A DNA stretch of 64,000 nt from Thermaurantimonas sp046299575 (GTDB lineage Bacteria; Bacteroidota; Bacteroidia; Flavobacteriales; Schleiferiaceae), in NCBI RefSeq assembly GCF_046299575.1, contig NZ_JBKBHX010000008.1, positions 62,001 to 126,000 of the forward strand, in the 5' to 3' direction. Made by a program: the position numbers and the translations under genes. The notes beneath the pieces were generated by a model. The model did no database searches. It was not told the DNA's origin and was given only the letters and a program-made list of their open reading frames with translations. Of the stretch, positions 50,879-60,672 are shown in pieces; within the stretch, counting starts at the first letter, position 1; the number at the start of each line of letters is the position of its first letter.

Positions 50879-53800
50879 ATGGCATCTAATAAAAAGTACT
50901 GGAAATCAGAAGAAGAGCTTCATAATCCCTCACTTGTAGAAAATCTTGCGGCCAATGAATTTCCGAATAGCACAGAATCCCTCTTTGCCGCTTCAGAAAA
51001 ATTGTTGAATGCTACAACCACCACAAGGCGTGACTTTTTAAAATATCTTGGTTTTAGTACCGCTGCTGCTACACTTGCTGCTTGTGAAGCGCCTGTGATT
51101 GAATCTATTCCCTACGTCACAGCTCCCGATAAACTCGTTCCGGGTATAGCTACATATTTTGCTTCGCTCTACGACGATGGAAATGACTATGCAGCTATAC
51201 TGGTGAAAACCCGAGAGGGAAGACCTATAAAATTCGAACCCAATAAGGACGCCAAGATAAATTCAGGTACTAACGCCCGCGTGCAGGCGGCCGTACTCAA
51301 CCTGTACGACGGCACACGTCTTAGAAATCCAAAAAAAGACGGCAACGACATCGATTGGGATCAGTTTGACAGAGAGATAGTTGATGGCATTAAAAAAGCC
51401 GCTGACGCCGGAAGGATCTTTGCATTAGTCACACCTACCATCAATAGCCCTGCTACCCGTTCTTTGATTGAAAAATACAGGAGCACATACAACAACTTTA
51501 CACATATTGAAATTGATGCCTTTTCAGCATCAAAAGCTCTGGATGCATGGGAACAGGCAACTGGTGTTCGCAAGTTTCCGTTGTACCATCTCGACAAGGC
51601 TGATGTAGTTGTTTCTTTTGGCTGCGATTTTCTTAACGGAATTCATGGTCAGTCTGTGGAATCTGACTATGCTTCCAGAAGAATTCCTGGTCCAGAGATG
51701 TCAAAGCATATCCAGATCGAAGCCAACATGTCGCTAACCGGTGCTAATGCTGATAAGCGCATCAAACTTAAGGCTTCTGAAAACACAGCAGCATTACTTG
51801 CACTATACAATGCCATTGCAAAAAAATTAGGCGCTGAGAGCGTTAAAACCGTCTCTACATCCATTGACGGAGAAATAGGAAAAATTGCTGAACTTCTTGT
51901 TTCTAAAAAAGGTAAATCTTTAGTTTTAAACGGATACAACGACAAGGAAGCAGAAATGGTGGCCATAGCCATCAACATGCTGCTCGAAAACTTTGGATCT
52001 ACACTTTCAAAGTCGCAATACAACAACCTCCGCACCGGAGATGACAAAAAGTTTATACAGCTGGTTGAAAATATGGAAAAAGGCCAGGTAGGTGCGGTGA
52101 TTTTTGCTGGTGTAAATCCTGCTTATAACAAGATCAATGCAGGCAGGCTGAAAAACGCCTTGGCTAAGGTGCCGACTACAGTGTGCTTTGCTGATAAGAT
52201 GCACGAGACTGCTTCAATAGTGCAGTATGTAGGCGCAGCCAATCACATGTGCGAATCTTGGGGCGATGGTTCACCATGTACCGGCATTACGCACTTTATG
52301 CAGCCTACCATAAACAATTTGTTCAATACCCGTCAGTGGCAGCAGTGCCTATTGAGCTGGCTGGGACAAGACCCAAATTACTACGCGTATCTCAAGTCTT
52401 TTTATTCAAACTACAATTTCAATGAAGTTCTGCACGACGGCTATTACATTTCCAGCGAAACGGCTTCAATCAATATCAATCTTTCTCCGGTTGCATTAGC
52501 ATCAGTCGTTCTCCCAAAAGCCGCTTCTAACGGATTGGAATTAGTCGTTTACCAGAAAACATCACTTGGTACCGGCGAACTCGCCAACAACCCATGGCTT
52601 CAGGAAATGCCTGACCCCATCACGCGTGCATCTTGGGACAATTATGTGACTATGAGCCGCACAGATGCAGAAAAGTTGGGCGTTATTAACCGAAATGTTT
52701 CGAATGGTGCCCTTAATGGCAGTTATGTGACCTTAACATACGGCGATGTAAAACTTGAAAAAGTGCCTGTGATCATTCAGCCCGGTCAGGCCGAAGGCAC
52801 AATCGGATTAGCCGTAGGTTATGGTCGCACAGGCATGGGCAAGGTGGCTGATGGTGTGGGAGTAAATGCCTATGCTCTGACTGGAACTGAGCATTATCTT
52901 ACAGGTGTAATTATAGAAAAAGCTGAAGGCGAGCATGAATTTGCATGTGTGCAGCTACATCATACTATGATGGGCCGCAACATTGTAAAAGAAGTTTCTC
53001 TTGAAGATTACATCAATAAACCCGCTCAAGACGGAGGCAACGGTTGGAATGAAAAGCCAAAATTTGAAACTTATAAAGGCCCGTTAACTGCTAAAGAGAC
53101 CAATCTCTGGACAGAATTTGACCATGAAACCGGTCATTTCTGGAACATGTCGATCGACCTAAACCTGTGTACAGGATGTGGTGCATGCGTTATCGCCTGT
53201 CATGCCGAAAATAATGTGCCCGTTGTAGGTAAAAAAGAGGTTCGGGTATCTCGCGACATGCACTGGCTGCGCATTGACAGATACTATTCGAGCGATATGA
53301 CTGAGGAACTTGCAGAGGAGAAAGGTCTCTCTGCTATTAAGAAGTTTGAGGAAATGGAAAAACCCTCAGACAATCCTCAGGTAGTTTTCCAACCTGTGAT
53401 GTGCCAGCACTGTAACCATGCACCTTGCGAAACCGTTTGCCCGGTAGCCGCCACAACCCACAGTGCCGAAGGTCTGAACCACATGACTTACAACAGATGT
53501 ATAGGTACGCGCTACTGTGCTAACAACTGTCCGTATAAAGTTCGTCGCTTTAACTGGTTCTTGTACAGCGAAAATCCTGAACAATTTGAAATAAACTACG
53601 CAATGAACGACGATCTGGGTAAGATGGTACTCAATCCAGATGTTACCCTTCGTTCACGTGGTGTAATGGAGAAGTGCTCTTTCTGCATTCAAAGAATTCA
53701 GCTTGGCAAGCTGCAGGCAAAGAAAGAAGGCAGAAAAATTATGGACGGCGAAATTCAAACAGCTTGTATGAGCGCTTGCAGCACTGGTGCCATTGTATTT

Positions 53801-53929
53801 GGTGATGCCAACGACAAAGAAAGCCATGTAGCTGCACTCAAAGCTGATAAGAGAATGTACCACCTTCTCGAAGAGGTTGGAACCAATCCATCAGTCTTCT
53901 ATCAGACTAAAGTCAGAAATCTTGTTTAA
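50879..53929 (+). CDS. actB: Alternative complex III subunit ActB (molybdopterin-oxidoreductase-like plus Fe-S)
   Basis: 1016 residues, a fusion of ActB1 and ActB2. Near the N-terminus is a Tat-type signal with TTRRDFLKYLGFSTAAATLAAC, whose Cys is a likely lipid-attachment site. Residues ~100-740 follow the DMSO-reductase large-subunit fold but in this family bind no molybdenum. The C-terminal ~280 residues hold the iron-sulfur domain: CTGCGACVIACH, CQHCNHAPCETVC, CIGTRYCANNCPYKVRR and CSFCIQR. It carries electrons from the quinol site in ActC to ActA. It starts 18 bases after actA. Confidence 0.95.
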   Translation: MASNKKYWKSEEELHNPSLVENLAANEFPNSTESLFAASEKLLNATTTTRRDFLKYLGFSTAAATLAACEAPVIESIPYVTAPDKLVPGIATYFASLYDDGNDYAAILVKTREGRPIKFEPNKDAKINSGTNARVQAAVLNLYDGTRLRNPKKDGNDIDWDQFDREIVDGIKKAADAGRIFALVTPTINSPATRSLIEKYRSTYNNFTHIEIDAFSASKALDAWEQATGVRKFPLYHLDKADVVVSFGCDFLNGIHGQSVESDYASRRIPGPEMSKHIQIEANMSLTGANADKRIKLKASENTAALLALYNAIAKKLGAESVKTVSTSIDGEIGKIAELLVSKKGKSLVLNGYNDKEAEMVAIAINMLLENFGSTLSKSQYNNLRTGDDKKFIQLVENMEKGQVGAVIFAGVNPAYNKINAGRLKNALAKVPTTVCFADKMHETASIVQYVGAANHMCESWGDGSPCTGITHFMQPTINNLFNTRQWQQCLLSWLGQDPNYYAYLKSFYSNYNFNEVLHDGYYISSETASININLSPVALASVVLPKAASNGLELVVYQKTSLGTGELANNPWLQEMPDPITRASWDNYVTMSRTDAEKLGVINRNVSNGALNGSYVTLTYGDVKLEKVPVIIQPGQAEGTIGLAVGYGRTGMGKVADGVGVNAYALTGTEHYLTGVIIEKAEGEHEFACVQLHHTMMGRNIVKEVSLEDYINKPAQDGGNGWNEKPKFETYKGPLTAKETNLWTEFDHETGHFWNMSIDLNLCTGCGACVIACHAENNVPVVGKKEVRVSRDMHWLRIDRYYSSDMTEELAEEKGLSAIKKFEEMEKPSDNPQVVFQPVMCQHCNHAPCETVCPVAATTHSAEGLNHMTYNRCIGTRYCANNCPYKVRRFNWFLYSENPEQFEINYAMNDDLGKMVLNPDVTLRSRGVMEKCSFCIQRIQLGKLQAKKEGRKIMDGEIQTACMSACSTGAIVFGDANDKESHVAALKADKRMYHLLEEVGTNPSVFYQTKVRNLV

Positions 53930-53952
53930 CAATTGTAACGCGAAGAGGAAAT

Positions 53953-55356
53953 ATGCACTACGAATCATCCATTAGAGAACCTCTTATCTTAGGTGATAAG
54001 ACCTATCACGATATTACAGTAGAGGTTGCTCGTCCAGTAGAAACGAAAGCTCCAAAATCCTGGTGGATCGTTTTTTCAATTTCTTTGTTTGCCTTCCTGT
54101 GGGGCGTCGGATGCATTCTCTACACCATTGGTACAGGTATCGGTGTATGGGGGCTCAATAAAACGGTAGGTTGGGCCTGGGACATCACCAACTTCGTATG
54201 GTGGGTTGGTATTGGTCACGCAGGTACGTTGATTTCTGCAGTTCTGTTGTTATTCCGCCAGAAATGGAGAATGTCTATTAACCGTTCAGCTGAGGCTATG
54301 ACAATTTTTTCAGTCATACAGGCTGCGCTCTTCCCAGGAATCCACATGGGTAGAATATGGTTAGCCTATTTTGTATTCCCCATTCCTAACCAGTTTGGAC
54401 CGCTCTGGGTGAATTTCAATTCACCACTTCTTTGGGATGTATTTGCAATTTCTACCTATTTTACAGTTTCGCTTGTCTTCTGGTACACAGGATTGATTCC
54501 AGATTTTGCGATGCTGAGAGATAGAGCTGTTCGTCCAGTTCAAAAGCATATTTACAGCATCCTGAGCTTCGGATGGGGCGGAACGGCAAAGAGCTGGCAA
54601 CGTTTTGAGGAGGTTTCGCTTGTACTTGCCGGTCTTGCTACCCCTCTTGTGCTTTCAGTACACACCATAGTGTCTATGGACTTTGCCACCTCCGTAATTC
54701 CGGGTTGGCACACCACTATCTTCCCACCCTATTTCGTAGCCGGTGCTATTTTCTCAGGTTTTGCAATGGTGCAAACACTGCTCATCATTATGCGTAAGAT
54801 GTTCAAAATGGAGCACTACATTACTATTCAGCATATCGAGCTCATGAACATCATCATAATGATCACAGGCTCTATCGTGGGTATAGCTTACATCACAGAG
54901 CTCTTTATCGCCTGGTACTCAGGGGTTGAATACGAACAATATGCCTTCTTAAACCGCGCTACCGGCCCTTATTGGTGGGCATATTGGAGCATGATGACAT
55001 GCAATGTGATCTCTCCACAAGTAATGTGGTTCAAAAAAATCAGAACGAGCCTGATTGCTTCTTTCATCATTTCAATAGTTGTAAATATCGGGATGTGGTT
55101 TGAGCGCTTTGTAATTATTGTAACGTCTCTGCACAGAGACTACTTACCCTCCTCTTGGACCATGTTTAGCCCCACATTTGTCGATATTGGTATATTTATA
55201 GGCACAATTGGATTCTTTTTCGTTCTATTTTTATTATACGCCCGTACATTCCCCGTAATTGCTCAGGCAGAATTGAAAACTATTTTGAAATCTTCATCTG
55301 AAAAGTATAAAAAATCTCACCTGAAGTATGAGCACAGCCACACAGACACACACTAA
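53953..55356 (+). CDS. actC: Alternative complex III subunit ActC (NrfD/PsrC-like quinol oxidising)
   Basis: 467 residues with about ten membrane helices (for example WWIVFSISLFAFLWGVGCILYTIG, VWWVGIGHAGTLISAVLLLFRQKWR, FPGIHMGRIW). NrfD/PsrC family; in ACIII this subunit holds the quinol-binding site next to the [3Fe-4S] cluster of ActB. The conserved His and Asp in the HAGTL / SVHTIVSMDFA segments fit that role. The end overlaps actD by 29 bases, a strong coupling signal. Confidence 0.95.
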   Translation: MHYESSIREPLILGDKTYHDITVEVARPVETKAPKSWWIVFSISLFAFLWGVGCILYTIGTGIGVWGLNKTVGWAWDITNFVWWVGIGHAGTLISAVLLLFRQKWRMSINRSAEAMTIFSVIQAALFPGIHMGRIWLAYFVFPIPNQFGPLWVNFNSPLLWDVFAISTYFTVSLVFWYTGLIPDFAMLRDRAVRPVQKHIYSILSFGWGGTAKSWQRFEEVSLVLAGLATPLVLSVHTIVSMDFATSVIPGWHTTIFPPYFVAGAIFSGFAMVQTLLIIMRKMFKMEHYITIQHIELMNIIIMITGSIVGIAYITELFIAWYSGVEYEQYAFLNRATGPYWWAYWSMMTCNVISPQVMWFKKIRTSLIASFIISIVVNIGMWFERFVIIVTSLHRDYLPSSWTMFSPTFVDIGIFIGTIGFFFVLFLLYARTFPVIAQAELKTILKSSSEKYKKSHLKYEHSHTDTH

Positions 55357-55891
55357 AACAATCGTATCAGCTTTGTTTGACGATGACGATGTTCTGCTTC
55401 ATGCCGTAAAAAAGCTGAGAGGCAAGGGCTATTACATCAGAGAAGCATATACACCCTTTCCAGTTCATGGCCTTGACCATGCCATGGGATTAAAGCCTAC
55501 AAATATTGGTACAGCGGCCTTCTTTTATGGTTTAATGGGTTTGTCGCTGGCTATCTGGCTTACCTATTATACCATGATCCATGACTGGCCAATGAATATT
55601 GGTGGAAAGCCTAGTTTTACATGGGGCAAAAACATGCCAGCTTTTGTACCGGTAATGTTTGAGCTTACTGTGTTTTTCGCTTCGCATCTCATGGTGTGGA
55701 CATTCTTTGCTGTAAATGGATTATTTCCCGGACGTAAAGCCATTAACCCAGATCCACGCACCACTGACGATAAATTTATGATTGAAGTGGAAGCTAATGG
55801 AGATACCGATGCAATTATTGAGCTTTTGAAAAATGAAGGTGCTATTGAAATCAATAAAAAGGAAGAAGAAACCAATGGAAATCACCACTAA
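55328..55891 (+). CDS. actD: Alternative complex III subunit ActD (DUF3341)
   Basis: 187 residues. A short soluble N-terminus (SALFDDDDVLLHAVKKLRGKGYYIREAYTPFPVHGLDHAMGLK, the DUF3341 hallmark) precedes two membrane helices (ATAAFFYGLMGLSLAIWLTYY region and FVPVMFELTVFFASHLMVWTFF). A structural subunit of ACIII. It overlaps actC by 29 bases and is followed within 1 base by the best start of actE. Confidence 0.93.
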   Translation: MSTATQTHTKTIVSALFDDDDVLLHAVKKLRGKGYYIREAYTPFPVHGLDHAMGLKPTNIGTAAFFYGLMGLSLAIWLTYYTMIHDWPMNIGGKPSFTWGKNMPAFVPVMFELTVFFASHLMVWTFFAVNGLFPGRKAINPDPRTTDDKFMIEVEANGDTDAIIELLKNEGAIEINKKEEETNGNHH

Positions 55892-55892
55892 A

Positions 55893-56468
55893 ATGAGGAC
55901 TGCACTCAAACTTTTGATTGCAGGTGGACTTTTAATAACTGTATCTTGTAAAAGAGATCCCTCTCAACCGGGGAGAGAATATATGCCAAACATGTACAGG
56001 GTGGCTTCTTACAAGACTTATGAACCAAATCCAAATTTTAAAGATAGCCTGGGTGCTCGCCCTATAGTGCATGGTACTGTTCCACGAGGCTATTTCGTGT
56101 ACGACGCACCAAATACTCCCGAAGCCTATGAAGCCTCTTTAAAAATCACAGAGTTTCCAGAAAGATACAAGACTATTTCTGAAAAAGATTTTGAAGAAGG
56201 TAAAAGGCAATTTAATATTTATTGTGCTGTTTGTCATGGTGAAAAAGGCGATGGCAATGGAGTGCTTGTAGAAAAAGGCAAATTTGCAGGAGTACCTTCG
56301 TATTCATCAGCCAGCAGGCCCGGACTCACTCCTATGTCAATTTACCACGTAATTACCCACGGGAAAGGCGTCATGGGCTCTCACGCAGCTCAAGTATTGC
56401 CGCACGACCGCTGGAAAGTGGTTCACTATGTCTTACATCTTAGAAAAGAACTTGACAACAATAACTAA
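55893..56468 (+). CDS. actE: Alternative complex III subunit ActE (mono-haem cytochrome c lipoprotein)
   Basis: About 191 residues. Starts in frame at ATG 55893, directly after the actD stop; ATGs at 55875 and 55833 would overlap actD. The signal peptide (MRTALKLLIAGGLLITVSC) has a lipobox, so it is probably a lipoprotein. One CxxCH (CAVCHGEKGDGNG) with a Met ligand near LTPMSIYHVITHGKGVMGSHAAQ makes it a mono-haem cytochrome c. It acts in the periplasm as electron exit of ACIII. Confidence 0.93.
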   Translation: MRTALKLLIAGGLLITVSCKRDPSQPGREYMPNMYRVASYKTYEPNPNFKDSLGARPIVHGTVPRGYFVYDAPNTPEAYEASLKITEFPERYKTISEKDFEEGKRQFNIYCAVCHGEKGDGNGVLVEKGKFAGVPSYSSASRPGLTPMSIYHVITHGKGVMGSHAAQVLPHDRWKVVHYVLHLRKELDNNN

Positions 56469-56479
56469 TTCAAGGTCAA

Positions 56480-57745
56480 ATGAATTTCAAATTACATCCT
56501 ACCCTTCGCAATATTGGAATAGCTCTGCTTGTCGTAGGTATAATTTCACTGGTTTATGCCTTTGTTATTGCTGATTACAGTCATGCAACCCAACACGATG
56601 GCATAGCTCATGCAGCTGGTGATCACGCCAGTGAGCATACTGACCACAGTGCACATAACAAACCTTGGGCTGCACTCATGGTCAATACCTTCTTTTTCCT
56701 GGCAATATCATTAGGTGCTTTGTTCTTCCTGGCCATCCAATATGCTGCACAGGCTGGTTGGTCTGTTGGAATAAAAAGAGTCCTCGAGGCCATAGCTGGC
56801 TTTCTGCCGGTGCCAGGAATTGTAATGCTAATCATTGTAATATCTGGTGTACTTCTTCACAAGCACCACATTTGGCATTGGACTGCTGAAGGGATTTCTG
56901 ATCCTAATAGCCCGAACTACGATGCTATAATTGCCGGAAAGACACCTTATCTGAATGCTCCTTTTTATTTATTCAGAACCGTAGTTTACATCGCTGGATG
57001 GTATATTTTCTTACATTTCCTGAAGAAAAATTCTTACCTCGGCGATCAATCAAACGATTGGAATTGGTGGCGCAAAAACTGGAAGTTGTCTGCCGGTTTC
57101 TTGGTATTCTTCGCAATTACTTCTTCTACATCAGCATGGGATTGGATCATGAGTATTGATACTCACTGGTTTAGTACACTTTTTGGCTGGTATGTATTTG
57201 CTGGTATGTTTGTAACTTCTGTTACCGTCGTTACACTTACGGTTCTGTACCTTAAAGGCCAAAATTACTTGAGTTGGGTGAATGAAAACCATCTACACGA
57301 TTTGGCTAAATTCATGTTTGCTTTCTCTATTTTCTGGACCTATTTATGGTTTAGTCAATATATGCTCATATGGTATTCTAACATTCCTGAAGAAGTTACG
57401 TATTTCATGCCTCGATTCACTATATATAAAGTACCTTTTATCACCATGCTTGCTCTAAACTTCGTGTTCCCTATTCTCGTAATTATGTCGAGAACTACGA
57501 AGCGAATCGGAGCATTTGTTGTGATTGCGGGTATTTCAATTTTGATCGGTCATTGGCTTGATACTTTTAATATGATCATGCCCGGTACAGTTGGTGAAAA
57601 CTACTCTTTTGGCATTGCCGAAATAGGAATCTTTTTAGGATACGCAGGCGCCTTTATTCTCGTGGTAGGTCGAAACCTTGAGAAAGCACCGCTGCTCATG
57701 AAGAATCACCCAATGCTGTTGGAAAGTAAACATCATCACATATAA
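56480..57745 (+). CDS. actF: Alternative complex III subunit ActF (NrfD-like membrane subunit)
   Basis: 421 residues with about ten membrane helices and a His-rich N-terminal loop (HATQHDGIAHAAGDHASEHTDHSAHNK). It is the second NrfD/PsrC-type subunit of ACIII, typical in containing WFSTLFGWYVFAGMFVTSVTVVTLTVLYLKGQ and ending LLMKNHPMLLESKHHHI. It does not bind the catalytic quinol in known structures but completes the membrane part. The next gene, coxB, begins 18 bases later, so both complexes are cotranscribed. Confidence 0.93.
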   Translation: MNFKLHPTLRNIGIALLVVGIISLVYAFVIADYSHATQHDGIAHAAGDHASEHTDHSAHNKPWAALMVNTFFFLAISLGALFFLAIQYAAQAGWSVGIKRVLEAIAGFLPVPGIVMLIIVISGVLLHKHHIWHWTAEGISDPNSPNYDAIIAGKTPYLNAPFYLFRTVVYIAGWYIFLHFLKKNSYLGDQSNDWNWWRKNWKLSAGFLVFFAITSSTSAWDWIMSIDTHWFSTLFGWYVFAGMFVTSVTVVTLTVLYLKGQNYLSWVNENHLHDLAKFMFAFSIFWTYLWFSQYMLIWYSNIPEEVTYFMPRFTIYKVPFITMLALNFVFPILVIMSRTTKRIGAFVVIAGISILIGHWLDTFNMIMPGTVGENYSFGIAEIGIFLGYAGAFILVVGRNLEKAPLLMKNHPMLLESKHHHI

Positions 57746-57763
57746 AAATTAATTTTTGATAAA

Positions 57764-58792
57764 ATGACGATACTTGCAATAATTACTGCTTTATTATTCA
57801 TTCTAGTTATCTGGCAGCTTATCCGTATCAATGAATTATCTGCAGCAATTAAAAGAGAAGATGTAACAGGGCTCCCAGATCACAAAGAAAACGATACACA
57901 AGGCAAACTCTTACTGGGTTTTTTAGTGTTGTTTATGATAGGATTTGTTTACACAGTGGTAGAATGGGGACCACGTGTACTGCCTAAACCTGCTAGTGTT
58001 CATGGAGAAAAAACTGATTTTCTCTTTTACCTTTCTCTTGGTATCATTACTCTTGCCTTTTTGATTACTCAGCCATTGTTGTTTTATTTCTCCTACAAAT
58101 ATCGCGGAATCAAAGGGCAAAAGGCTTCTTATATGGAGCACAACAATAAACTCGAATTGATTTGGACCCTTGTACCCGGTTTCGTACTTGTAGTTCTGAT
58201 TTCTTATGGTTTATCGACCTGGGTAAAAATTATGAACCCCAAGTTTGAGGAAGATCCGATAGTAATCGAACTCTACGCAAAGCAATTTGGCTGGACCGCT
58301 CGCATTGCAGGTGAAGATAATAAACTCGGCTATGCTAATGTGCGCTATATCGAAGACGTGAACATTTTGGGTATTGATAAAAATGACCCGAATGGCCTTG
58401 ATGATATTGTTGTTCAAAACCTTATCAAAATACCGGTAAACAAGCCCATAAAGTTAAAAATGAGGTCTCAGGATGTAATCCATTCAGCTTATTTGCCTCA
58501 CTTTAGAGTGCAGATGAACTGCGTTCCTGGCGCTGTTACCGAGTTTTCCTTTGTACCGAATAAAACAACTGCCGAAATGCGTCAGGATCCGAAAGTGATC
58601 AAGCAAATAGAGCATATCAACAAGTTGAGAGAATCCAGAGGTGAAGACAAATATGAATTCAACTACATTTTGCTCTGCAATAAAATTTGTGGATCTGCCC
58701 ATTATAACATGCAGATGATCTTTGAAGTTGTTTCTGAAGACGAATACAAAAACTGGCTTAAAGAACAAAAGACTTTTGCTCAAAGTTTATAG
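57764..58792 (+). CDS. coxB: Cytochrome c oxidase subunit II
   Basis: 342 residues. An N-terminal helix, two more helices around residues 60-115 (typical subunit II hairpin), then a periplasmic cupredoxin domain with the dinuclear CuA ligands: His in DVIHSAYLPHFRVQMNCVPG and the CNKICGSAHYNM motif (Cys305, Cys309, His313, Met316). It accepts electrons from ACIII/cytochrome c and passes them to subunit I. No extra cytochrome c domain is fused, unlike some caa3 enzymes, so an ActA/ActE-type cytochrome probably feeds CuA directly. Confidence 0.95.
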   Translation: MTILAIITALLFILVIWQLIRINELSAAIKREDVTGLPDHKENDTQGKLLLGFLVLFMIGFVYTVVEWGPRVLPKPASVHGEKTDFLFYLSLGIITLAFLITQPLLFYFSYKYRGIKGQKASYMEHNNKLELIWTLVPGFVLVVLISYGLSTWVKIMNPKFEEDPIVIELYAKQFGWTARIAGEDNKLGYANVRYIEDVNILGIDKNDPNGLDDIVVQNLIKIPVNKPIKLKMRSQDVIHSAYLPHFRVQMNCVPGAVTEFSFVPNKTTAEMRQDPKVIKQIEHINKLRESRGEDKYEFNYILLCNKICGSAHYNMQMIFEVVSEDEYKNWLKEQKTFAQSL

Positions 58793-58815
58793 TATAAAAT
58801 TCTAAATATATTCCT

Positions 58816-60615
58816 ATGGCTCATGAAGTTATGACACCCGAAGTAGCTCACCACGAGGAGCACCACCATCACAAGGAGACATTTCTGACAAAGTATGTCT
58901 TCTCCATGGATCACAAGATGATTGCCAAGCAATTCTTGATCACTGGCATAGTGATGGGGACAATCGGTATGCTGATGTCGATTTTATTCCGTTTACAGCT
59001 TGCCTGGCCAGAACAACCATTTCCTATACTAAAATTTTTCTTAGGCAAATGGGCCAGCGAAGGGGTAATGGATCCATCGATGTATCTCGCGCTGGTTACT
59101 ATACATGGTACCATTATGGTATTCTTTGTATTGACTGCTGGTCTCAGTGGTACTTTTTCAAACCTTTTAATTCCGTTGCAAATCGGTGCAAGAGATATGG
59201 CCTCTGGCTTTCTGAACATGCTTTCTTACTGGTTCTTCTTTGCCAGTAGCCTTGTTATGGTCATTTCTCTTTTTGTACCTGATGGACCTGCAGCTGCAGG
59301 TTGGACTGTATATCCGCCATTAAGTGCTCTGCCGCAGGCTATGCCTGGTTCAGGTATGGGTATGACCTTATGGCTCGTATCGATGACTCTATTTATCGTA
59401 TCATCTCTCCTGGGCGGTATTAATTACATTGTAACAGTGCTCAACATGAGAACAGAGGGTATGTCTATGACAAGATTACCTCTTACAATTTGGGCATTTT
59501 TTGTAACTGCTATCTTAGGCGTTCTCTCATTCCCTGTGTTGCTTTCTGCAGCTCTATTACTCCTTTTTGACAGAAGCCTTGGAACTAGCTTTTACTTGTC
59601 AGACATTATGATTCAGGGCGAGGTGCTTTCAAATACAGGTGGTAGTCCGATTTTGTATGAGCACTTGTTCTGGTTCCTCGGTCACCCTGAAGTTTACATA
59701 ATCTTATTGCCAGCATTGGGTATCACTTCAGAAGTGATTTCTACCAACGCTCGTAAGCCCATCTTCGGATACAGAGCTATGGTGGGTTCAATAATGGCTA
59801 TAGCCTTCCTTTCCTTCATTGTGTGGGGCCACCACATGTTTGTAACTGGTATGAATCCTTTCTTAGGTTCAGTATTCACCTTTACAACCCTTTTAATTGC
59901 AATTCCATCTGCAGTTAAAGCGTTTAACTACCTTACAACCCTGTGGAAAGGTAATCTGCAGTTTACACCAGCCATGTTGTTCTCTATTGGTCTGGTTTCA
60001 ACTTTCATTACGGGTGGTTTAACTGGTATCATTTTAGGTAATTCTGCCCTGGACATCAACGTTCACGACACTTACTTTGTAGTGGCTCATTTCCACATCG
60101 TGATGGGTCTATCGGCCATCTTCGGAATGTTTGCCGGAATCTATCACTGGTTCCCCAAACTCTTTACCAGAATGATGAATCGTAAGCTTGGATACTGGCA
60201 CTTCTGGCTAACATTTATTTCCGCCTATGGTGTGTTCTTCCCAATGCACTTCCTCGGAATGAGTGGTTTGCCAAGACGATATTACACTAATACTGCCTTC
60301 CCAATGTTTGATAATTTGGCAGATATAAATGTGGTAATATCTGTTTTTGCAATAATAGGTGGAATAGCTCAATTGATTTTCTTCTATAACTTCATTTACA
60401 GCGCCATCAGAGGTCCGAAAGCTCCTCAGAATCCCTGGAGATCAAACACACTGGAATGGACTGCCCCTGTAGAGCATATCCACGGCAACTGGCCTGGCGA
60501 AATTCCGAAAGTTCATCGCTGGGCGTATGACTACAGCAAGCCTGGTGCTCCGGAAGATTTTGTACCTCAAACAGTGCCGCTGAGCGAAGATGAGAAAAAT
60601 ACTTTCCATCATTAA
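58816..60615 (+). CDS. coxA: Cytochrome c oxidase subunit I
   Basis: 599 residues, 12 membrane helices. Haem and copper ligands: His97 (TIHGT, low-spin haem), His290 with Tyr294 and Glu292 in GHPEVYI (CuB and proton gate), His339-His340 (WGHHMF, CuB), His425 and His427 in VVAHFHIVMG (haem a3 and low-spin haem). This is an A-type haem-copper oxidase reducing O2 to water and pumping protons. A His-rich N-terminus (HHEEHHHH) may bind metal. It ends the operon at a terminator; subunits III and IV are not adjacent and must be elsewhere. Confidence 0.96.
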   Translation: MAHEVMTPEVAHHEEHHHHKETFLTKYVFSMDHKMIAKQFLITGIVMGTIGMLMSILFRLQLAWPEQPFPILKFFLGKWASEGVMDPSMYLALVTIHGTIMVFFVLTAGLSGTFSNLLIPLQIGARDMASGFLNMLSYWFFFASSLVMVISLFVPDGPAAAGWTVYPPLSALPQAMPGSGMGMTLWLVSMTLFIVSSLLGGINYIVTVLNMRTEGMSMTRLPLTIWAFFVTAILGVLSFPVLLSAALLLLFDRSLGTSFYLSDIMIQGEVLSNTGGSPILYEHLFWFLGHPEVYIILLPALGITSEVISTNARKPIFGYRAMVGSIMAIAFLSFIVWGHHMFVTGMNPFLGSVFTFTTLLIAIPSAVKAFNYLTTLWKGNLQFTPAMLFSIGLVSTFITGGLTGIILGNSALDINVHDTYFVVAHFHIVMGLSAIFGMFAGIYHWFPKLFTRMMNRKLGYWHFWLTFISAYGVFFPMHFLGMSGLPRRYYTNTAFPMFDNLADINVVISVFAIIGGIAQLIFFYNFIYSAIRGPKAPQNPWRSNTLEWTAPVEHIHGNWPGEIPKVHRWAYDYSKPGAPEDFVPQTVPLSEDEKNTFHH

Positions 60616-60635
60616 GAAAGATTAAACGAACTTTA

Positions 60636-60661
60636 AACCCGCCTTGTGGCGGGTTTTTTTA
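60636..60661 (+). terminator. Terminator of the act-cox operon
   Basis: AACCCGCC / GGCGGGTT stem with TTGT loop and seven T, starting 21 bases after the coxA stop. A GTG start for the next gene would lie inside it, which is why ATG 60673 is preferred. Confidence 0.88.
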
Positions 60662-60672
60662 TTAAGAGATTT

